From Chiridota heheva (Eukaryota; Echinodermata; Holothuroidea; Apodida; Chiridotidae), in the NCBI GenBank assembly GCA_020152595.1, contig JAIGNY010001798.1:236501-300500 (forward strand): a DNA stretch of 64,000 nucleotides. The letters run 5' to 3'. The notes below the pieces were generated by a model. It made no database searches, was not told the DNA's origin, and saw nothing but the letters and a program-made list of their open reading frames with translations. Of the stretch, positions 57,088 through 64,000 are shown piece by piece; position 1 is the first letter of the stretch, and each line of letters starts with the position of its first letter. Position numbers and translations under genes: made by a program.

Positions 57088-57751
57088 CTGAAAAGAACAA
57101 ATGAATGAATTGCAATAAAGTCATGTAACTAATATTTGGTTGTAATCATAACCAGACCTTAAAACTTTTTAATGCTCAAGCAATGTTATTATTTATTTTT
57201 TTCTGGTCGTTTCGTATTAAGGATTCACAATTCACTTTCCCAGTTGCACATAATACCCAAAAATAATATCTGGACATACATACATTTATATCAAGTCTGC
57301 CTGTGGCACAACCAATTTTCTAGTAAAATTGGTGTAAGACAAAATATTTTAAGGAATTCGATTGTCTCAATAGTAGACTTTGCAAACCAGTCACATCTCA
57401 ACAAATGGTACAGAACTGAAAACTGAAATATCTCCTAAACAGAATAAGATTTTTGAATGCTTTCTTCTGCAGTTTGTTTCTTTTAAAGTTTTCTTTCGTA
57501 AATGATGGACATGTTTGACCACTGACATAATCTTTCAATTGGTCCCTGTACTGAAAGCTTGAAAGTTAATGTCTAATCAGTTATAGATTAATAACACCTG
57601 GCATTTTGTGCCTTTATGAAATACTGAAAAAGTGAAACATCAAATTTTGAAAGAACAATCTTAAAATATGCACAAAGCTTATATCTTCATAGAAGATTGG
57701 TTGATCATCCTTCTTAGAAGTTTTACTTCATGTGAAATTTAGTTTTTTGAA

Positions 57752-58476
57752 ATCACATAGTATGTTGAAGGTACAGATCATATAGTATGTTGAAGGTACA
57801 GATCATATAGTATGTTGAAGGTACAGATCAAATAGTATGTTGAAGGTACAGATCATATAGTATGTTGAAGGTACAGATCATATAGTATGTTGAAGGTACA
57901 GATCATATAGTATGTGGAAGGTACATATCATATAGTATGTTGAAGGTACATATCATATAGTATGTTGAAGGTACAGATCATATAGTATGATGAAGGTACA
58001 GATCATATAGTATGTTGAAGGTACAGATCATATAGTATGTTGAAGGTACAGATCATATAGTATGTTGAAGGTACAGATCATATAGTATGTTGAAGGTACA
58101 GATCATATAGTATGTTGAAGGTACAGATCATATAGTATGTTAAAGGTACAGATCATATAGTATGTTGAAGGTACAGATCATATAGTATGTTGAAGGTACA
58201 GATCTTATAGTATGTTAAAGGTACAGATCATATAGTATGTTGAAGGTACAGATCATATAGTATGTTGAAGGTACAGATCATATAGTATGTTGAAGGTACA
58301 GATAATATAGTATGATGAAGGTACAGATCATATAGTATGTTGAAGGTACAGATCATATAGAATGTTGAAGGTACAGATCATATAGTATGTTGAAGGTACA
58401 GGTCATATAGTATGTTGAAGGTACAGATCATATAGTATGTTGAAGGTACAGATCTTATAGTATGTTGAAGGTACAG
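57752..58476. repeat. Intronic minisatellite, 25-bp unit, about 29 copies
   Basis: The unit reads ATAGTATGTTGAAGGTACAG plus ATCAT. Few variants. It joins directly to the next array at about 58477. Confidence 0.97.
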
Positions 58477-59080
58477 GGGGTCACTGGTTAAGTGGGGTCA
58501 CTGGTTAAGTGGAGTCAGTGGTGAAGAGAGGTTGCTGCTTAAGAGGGGTCACTGGTTAAGTGGGGTCACTGGTTAAGATGGGTCACTGGTTAAGAGTGGT
58601 CATTGGTTAAGAGTGGTCACTGGTTAAGAGTGGTCACTGGTTAAGAGTGGTCACTGGTTAAGAGTGGTCACTGGTTAAGAGTGGTCACTGGTTAAGAGTG
58701 GTCACTGGTTAAGAGTGGTCACTGGTTAAGAGTGGTCACTAATTAAGAGTGGTCACTGGTTGAGAGTGGTCACTGGTTAAGAGTGGTCACTGGTTAAGAG
58801 TGGTCACTGGTTAAGAGTGGTCACTGGTTAAGAGTGGTCACTGGTTAAGAGGGTCACTGGTTAAAAGGGTCACTGGTTAAGAGTGGTCACTAATTAAGAG
58901 TGGTCACTGGTTAAGAGTGGTCACTGGTTAAGAGTGGTCACTGGTTAAGAGTGGTCACTGGTTAAGAGTGGTCACTGGTTAAGAGTGGTCACTGGTTAAG
59001 AGTGGTCACTGGTTAAGAGTGGTCACTGGTTGAGAGTGGTCACTGGTTCAGTGGTCACTGGTTCAGTGGTCACTGGTCAG
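58477..59080. repeat. Intronic minisatellite, 17-bp unit, about 35 copies
   Basis: The unit is GGTCACTGGTTAAGAGT. The left edge is more variable ('aagtgggg', 'aagtggag') than the middle. Confidence 0.97.
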
Positions 59081-60025
59081 GATCATCTTAGGACTGTCCT
59101 CCTCACTTTCTCAACAGTTGTTAATATATATTTTTCAAAATATGAATTTTTGAGGGATGTGAGCATGTGATGTCACAACTAGTTGTTTCCACAAATATCT
59201 CCTCAAACAGAATAAGATATTGGAGTAGTTTCTTCACCATTTTGTTTCTTTTGAACTCCTCTTTCATATATGATGAACTTGCCTGACCACGTAGCTAATG
59301 TTTTAAATAATTAGTTCTCAGAAATCACATAGATTTCTTATAATCTACATCATATTGCCTCTAGGCGTCACAAACTCTTTAAAGGTACAGTATATGGATG
59401 TATAGAGGCAACATTAGCTAAATTGGTTTAAAGGTACATGTATATGAACAGGTAGAGATTTGTCCATTAATATGTTCCTTTTAATATTCTGAACATTTCA
59501 TTAACATACATCTATAAGAAATTTCCACTCGTTTCTGAGATATTCGCAAAAAAGTGAAAAGCCAAGAAATAGCTGGACTTCCACTATTAAAAAAGGTGTG
59601 TTACGTAAGAATATGGACACAGCAAGGCCTACAATGCATAACTTTCAGTGTCACTGTCTCACATTGATCTACTGTAGGCAACTTTAAAACATCAGTCTCA
59701 TTGAATCAAACATCCAAATATCGCTTAATTAGCGATATGCAAACTATTTTAGGACATTTTCTAATGAATAAAGAAGAAATACTGACTCAAGTTCTGATCC
59801 ATTGTTTTTTTATGATTGGTGCAGTCCACTTGTTACTTTAGGCTGTAAGTATTACTGTATGGTACATTGTAACTTTCACATAATGTTAGTGTTGTACTGT
59901 CCTATCCTTACATCACAAAAAAACCAATACGTAATGAGCATACATTGGAGACCTAAAAATAAGCCAGATTTTTCACATTTCGGGATTGATTTTGTAAGAA
60001 AGTGTTTGTGGTGAGTGTTATGAAG

Positions 60026-60303
60026 GACATTTGTATTATTTTATGCAAAGTGGTTGCTACCTGTCCATGTACAGTACCTGTAGGGCATTTGTATTATTCT
60101 ATGCAAAGTGGTTGCTACCTGTCCATGTACAGTACCTGTAGGGCATTTGTATTATTCTATGCAAAGTGGTTGCTACCTGTCCATGTACAGTACCTGTAGG
60201 GCATTTGTATTATTCTATGCAAAGTGGTTGCTACCTGTCCATGTACAGTACCTGTAGGGCATTTGTATTATTCTATGCGAAGTGGGTGCTACCTGTCCGT
60301 GTA
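60026..60303. repeat. Intronic tandem repeat, 58-bp unit, about 4-5 copies
   Basis: Each unit contains GGTTGCTACCTGTCCATGTA and 'gggcatttgtattattctat'. The frames 60002-60199 and 60166-60351 only reflect the repeat. Confidence 0.95.
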
Positions 60304-60639
60304 CCTTTAAAAACCATCACAGTGGCAAAACGTTCATTAAAATTGGTTTAAAATTGACGATTGTATTGGCATTTGAAATCTCTGTCATCAATATGCAATG
60401 TAAATCCTTAGTTTCTATTTGCATGTCATAATTCTTTGAAGTGATACAGCAAATTCTGAGTCTTCTGCAATTTCTAGCAGGAACAGATTTTCCAATCATT
60501 CTTAGTGACTCAGATAATTTAGAAATGACAATATTTAAACACACTTTTTGTGCATGTGATGATACTGAAAACTAATAAATACTTATAGAGTACTATGAGT
60601 AATTTTTCAACAATGCGAGTATCAAAAACAAGATGTGTT

Positions 60640-61260
60640 AGTTTTTGATTAGACGAATTCGCAAATACTTAACGAGAAATGCAGCTGAAACTCTTGTCCA
60701 TGCTTTTGTGACATCGCGCATCGACTCAAATAACTCCCTCCTATATGGGGTTCCAAACATCCAGCTGAAACGCCTGCAAAGACTCCAAAATTTTGCGGCT
60801 CGCATCATCACCCGCACAAAACAGTCTGAACACATAACACTTGTGCTTGCAGATTTACATTGGCTGCCAGTTCCGCAGAGAATCACTTTCAAGGTTTGCT
60901 TGATAATTTACAAGTGCCTGAATGGTATAATGCCCTCTTATTTATCTACACTTTTCAATGACTATGTGCCAACACGTTGTGGTTTACGATCTTCATGTAA
61001 AGACTGCTTCAAGAGTATAATGCAAAAACACAATGGGGTGACAGATGTTTTATGATTGGAGCAGTGAAACTTTGGAACTCATTGCCATTTGCACTCAAGT
61101 CATCACCCAGCACCAACATGTTCAAAAGGAACTTAAAAACATACCTGTTCAAAGAGACATTCTGACTGTGACTATAGCTGATACATTTATTATTGTTGTG
61201 TTTGCAAAAGCACCATGAGCATAATTTTTTTGATGGATACCGGTGCTTTATAAATGTTCA

Positions 61261-61291
<31 letters not shown>

Positions 61292-61292
61292 G
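60640..61292 (+). mobile_element. LINE C-terminal fragment with (ATT)n tail, inside the intron
   Basis: The frame 60645-61055 reads RIRKYLTRNAAETLVHAF, LLYGVPNIQLKRLQRLQNFAARII and LHWLPVPQRITFKVCLIIYKCL, the standard C-terminal region of L2/CR1-like LINEs. After a frame change, VKLWNSLPFALKS-like and a terminal FKRNLKTYLFK-like segment follow (61062-61165). The 3' UTR contains 'ggtgctttataaatgttc' and ends in (ATT)n at 61262-61292. 5'-truncated and inactive. Confidence 0.88.
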
Positions 61293-61472
61293 CAGCTCCT
61301 TAAGAAGATTTTCACCTGTCTGCTCTGTCATACATCATAAATCAATTATTTATCAAATTTAAACCAGCTAAAAGCTCAAAAACTGAAAGTGCAAAATCAA
61401 CCACTGATCTGCTCAGATTTTAAGACAATTTGTAAGCAATATAAAAATTGCCCACAGACCTTGGTCACTTAC

Positions 61473-62075
61473 CCTGGTCCTCTTTTCTTCTTGTCTGGTT
61501 TGACCTCGTCTGGGATGTCATACCCCTGTGCCCTAAGCCGCCTTTTTCTGCCTTCTTCAATCAACAAGAGATCATCATTTTCTGGTTCTGAATCAGATAC
61601 ATTGTCTGAGCTCGAATCTTTTTCAGATGGTTCATATTCCGATGAATCTTTTCCCAGGTCGGTTGAGTCAGAATCAAAGAAGAAATCTCCCTCTTCCTCT
61701 CCATCAGTGACTTCCTCATCATTATCTGCCATGACGTTAACCCCTTCATCTTTGCTGCTATCACTCCCCGAAATCTGAAACTTGGCTACACCCTTTTCTG
61801 TAAGCGTTTTTATATTGATGTTCAGTTTTGAGCATTTTTCTTCAGTTTCAGTCTCTAATTCAGCTTGAACAACAATTTCACAATCGCTGTTCATTTTGCG
61901 AGATTGCTTTGCCTTCTTTAATACTGGGGGAGAATTTACACGAATTGATTTGGGAAACTTTTGTTTTCTTTTACTGGAGGAACTCTTGCTGGGTGCGCTC
62001 ATCAATTCAGCATCTCCTTCTTTCTGTGTGGAAGGTAAAGGCTCTGCCTCCAGTTTTTTGTCAGAAACTTCAGCT
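61473..62075 (-). CDS. C2H2 zinc-finger protein, upstream internal exon (acidic, nuclear)
   Basis: Minus-strand exon between acceptor TTATGTTTCAG (AG at 62077-62076) and donor GTAAGT. It encodes about 200 residues in one open frame. Segments in order: a Lys/Ser-rich part with KSSSSKRKQKFPKS (nuclear-localisation-like), PPVLKKAKQSRK, a Glu-rich helix and then a long Asp/Glu/Ser-rich acidic tract (DEEVTDGEEEGDFFFDSDS onward). It ends with GRKRRLRAQGYDIPDEVKPDKKKRGPG split across the junction. Splice phase fits the exon at 55314-57087, which makes both parts of one protein. The frame is open past the first ATG (62002) back to the acceptor, so this is not the first exon. The 5' exons lie beyond the window or past the repeat element at 62.2 kb. 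Confidence 0.8.
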
Positions 62076-62202
62076 CTGAAACATAATGAGTAAAATTGAT
62101 AAGCTTGTCAGAATAATTATCAAAATATCTGAAAACCACCAGCCAAGAAACCAGTGGTGTGTCTAAAGGGGGCTATTAATGGCTTATCATATTAATCATA
62201 GA

Positions 62203-64000
62203 CTAGAACGGTAAATAACGTCATGGTTCGCATGCCCATGCAAATTGACACCCATATTATATGACCCAGCCAATTATAAAAATGGCATTTCACACCAAGT
62301 CCCACATGGCATCCCATGTACCACATAACATCTCACCCCATGTCCCACATGGCATTCCACATGGCATCCCATTCCATGGCATTCCACCATATCTTCCACA
62401 TGGCATCCCACCCCATGTCCCACATGACATCCCATGTCCCACGTGGCATTCCATCATATGTCCCACAGGGCATCCCATCCTATGACCCACATGGCATTCC
62501 ACCCTATGTCCCACATCCCATGTACCAAATGACATCCCACCTCATTTCCCACATGACATCCCCCGCCTTGTCCCACATGGCATTCCACCATATCTCCCAC
62601 ATGGCAAAGCACCATACAGTGTCTCACATGGCATTCCACCATATGTCCCACATGGCATTCCACCATGTCCCACATGGCATCCCATGCTATGACCCACATG
62701 GATCCCATCCTACATGTATGTCCCACATTAATCCAACCATGTGTACCACATGACATCCATCCCCATGTCCCACATGGCATTCCTCCCTGTGTCCCGCATC
62801 AGTGGCTTCCCACCTGATGTTGCACATAGCATCCCACCATATGTTCCACATGGTATCCCTCCTAATGTCCCAATGACATCCTACTTAATGTCCCACATGG
62901 CATCACATCCCATGTCCCACATCCCATGTCCCCATGGCCTTCTACCCTATGTCCCACAAAGCCTCCTACCCTATGTCACACATGACATCCTACATTATGT
63001 CACACATGGCATCCTACCTTATGTCACACATGGCATCCTACCTTATGTCACACATGGCATCCCAACCTGTCACACTCTGTGTTACTCGTGGCAACCGACC
63101 ATGTCCCACATGGCACTCTACCCTGTTCCACATGGCATTCCACCCCATGTCCCACATGACATCCCATAGGCTCCATAAAAAGTCTCATCCTAGCTATCAC
63201 AGTCCCTGATTGAGCATACTATGTATGAAAGTGTCAGTTCATATAATAACTTATAAGCAAATGACTTGTTGAAATGGGGTGGGACGCCATGTCCCACATG
63301 ACATCCCATTTCCCACATGACATTCCATCCCATGGCAATCCACCCAATGTCCTGCATGGCATTCCACCACATATCCTACGTGGCATTCCACTTGGTTCCA
63401 CATGGCATCCCACCCCATGTCCCACATGGCATCCCACCCCATGTCCCACATGGCATCCCACCCCATGTCCCACATGGCATCCCACCCTATGTCTGACATG
63501 ACATCCCATAAGCTCTATAAGAAGTCTCATCCTAGCTATCACAGTCCCTGATTGAGTATACTATGTATTAAAGTGTCAGTTCATATAATAACTTATATGC
63601 ATATGAGTTGTTGAATAAGAAAAAAAGGTGGAGTCAAATAATTATGCCTGATATAGCCCTTGGTGTATACAACATGGTTAATATTAAATCATATGTCCTT
63701 CATGGACCCCATCCATGTCCCACATGGCATCCCTCCCTATGTTTATATGCAATCACATCCTGTCACACTCTCTGACTAAGCATATTCAATAAAAAAGTCT
63801 GGTCAGGTCATAATACTGTAGCAACTTTATGCAAATGAGCACAATAATAAAGGTGGAGTTTAAAAAATCATGCCTGATACAAGTGTTGGTGCCCAAATAT
63901 TTTAAAGATTTTTAAGGATTTTAAATCTCAAGTACTACAAGAGAAACTTCAAGATCTCTGAAGAAAATTGGAAAATTATATCATTTTACAGTTATCTTCT
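62203..64000. mobile_element. Composite interspersed element with 24-bp minisatellite (copy 2, cut by window end)
   Basis: Starts with the same CTAG (62203-62206) and GGTTCGCATGC (62225-62235) as copy 1, in the same orientation. It continues with the same minisatellite, the same three blocks carrying 'cacagtccctgattgag' and 'tatgcaaatga', and the same AT-rich 3' part up to the window edge. The flanking sequence to the left differs from copy 1, as expected for a dispersed element. Internal array lengths differ between copies. Confidence 0.75.
62285..63510. repeat. 24-bp minisatellite core of composite element, copy 2
   Basis: Same unit as at 12530-13530, most regular at about 63400-63490 and decayed to the left. 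The open frames on both strands (62316-62753, 62741-63169, 63234-63542 and others) are by-products of the stop-free 24-bp unit. Confidence 0.93.

Larger units (their letters stand above)
57088..61472 (-). other. Intron of the zinc-finger gene, loaded with repeats
   Basis: The donor GTAAGT (61472-61467) follows GGACCAGG of the upstream exon. The acceptor is TTTTCAG at 57094-57088. The upstream exon ends two bases into a codon and the downstream exon starts with the third base, so phases match (phase 2). The intron holds arrays of 25, 17 and 58 bp and a LINE fragment. The stretch 59085-60025 shows no recognisable feature. Confidence 0.8.

Noticed and set aside
62316-63542. Multiple open frames at the right edge
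   Set aside because: Same 24-bp minisatellite artefacts as in the left copy.

Overview
The window is eukaryotic, AT-rich, intergenic and intronic DNA from an animal. Splice sites, a multi-exon C2H2 zinc-finger gene, a tRNA-derived SINE, several LINE clades, BEL/Pao and Ty3/gypsy retrotransposons and hAT DNA transposons all point to a metazoan. The mixture (2A-bearing, PHD-finger CR1-type LINE; RTE; BEL/Pao; long minisatellites) fits a marine invertebrate, possibly an echinoderm or another deuterostome. That assignment is inference only. There is no bacterial-style operon, CRISPR array or phage.

Layout. 1-9.8 kb is one tandem satellite with a 56-bp unit. 9.8-11.05 kb is single-copy-looking sequence with one candidate membrane-anchor exon on the minus strand. 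11.05-15.06 kb is a nest: an old ~298-bp repeat array split by a 919-bp hAT element with 8-bp target duplications, then by a ~2.1-kb composite element with an internal 24-bp minisatellite. A second copy of that composite element occupies the right edge (62.2-64 kb). 15.2-28.8 kb holds decayed retroelements: a LINE 3' end, an RTE LINE, a BEL/Pao remnant split by a LINE, a LINE C-terminal fragment, a strange degenerate tandem array and a minus-strand RNase H-bearing LINE. 29.4-29.7 kb is a 303-bp hAT MITE. 30.65-36.4 kb holds two related CR1-type LINEs tail to tail; one is split by a 1,047-bp hAT element, and the other carries two PHD-type zinc fingers and a 2A-like motif. 37.1-41.7 kb is a Ty3/gypsy element with short LTRs, inserted into a duplicated ~580-bp sequence whose second copy preserves the empty site. 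43.46-43.73 kb is a tRNA-derived SINE.

44-54 kb is dominated by unrelated minisatellites (18, ~68, 14, 23, ~290, 26 and 99 bp). 55.3-62.1 kb carries the only convincing host gene: a minus-strand C2H2 zinc-finger protein with two exons in the window. The splice phases of these exons match across a 4.4-kb intron that is itself full of minisatellites (25, 17, 58 bp) and a LINE fragment. The 5' end of the gene lies outside the window.

Almost every long open frame elsewhere is either a broken transposon gene or an artefact of a tandem repeat whose unit lacks stop codons. The points most worth following up are the 2A/PHD LINE, the composite minisatellite-bearing element, the three hAT insertions with clean 8-bp duplications, the gypsy filled/empty site pair and the degenerate array at 22.85-24.26 kb.
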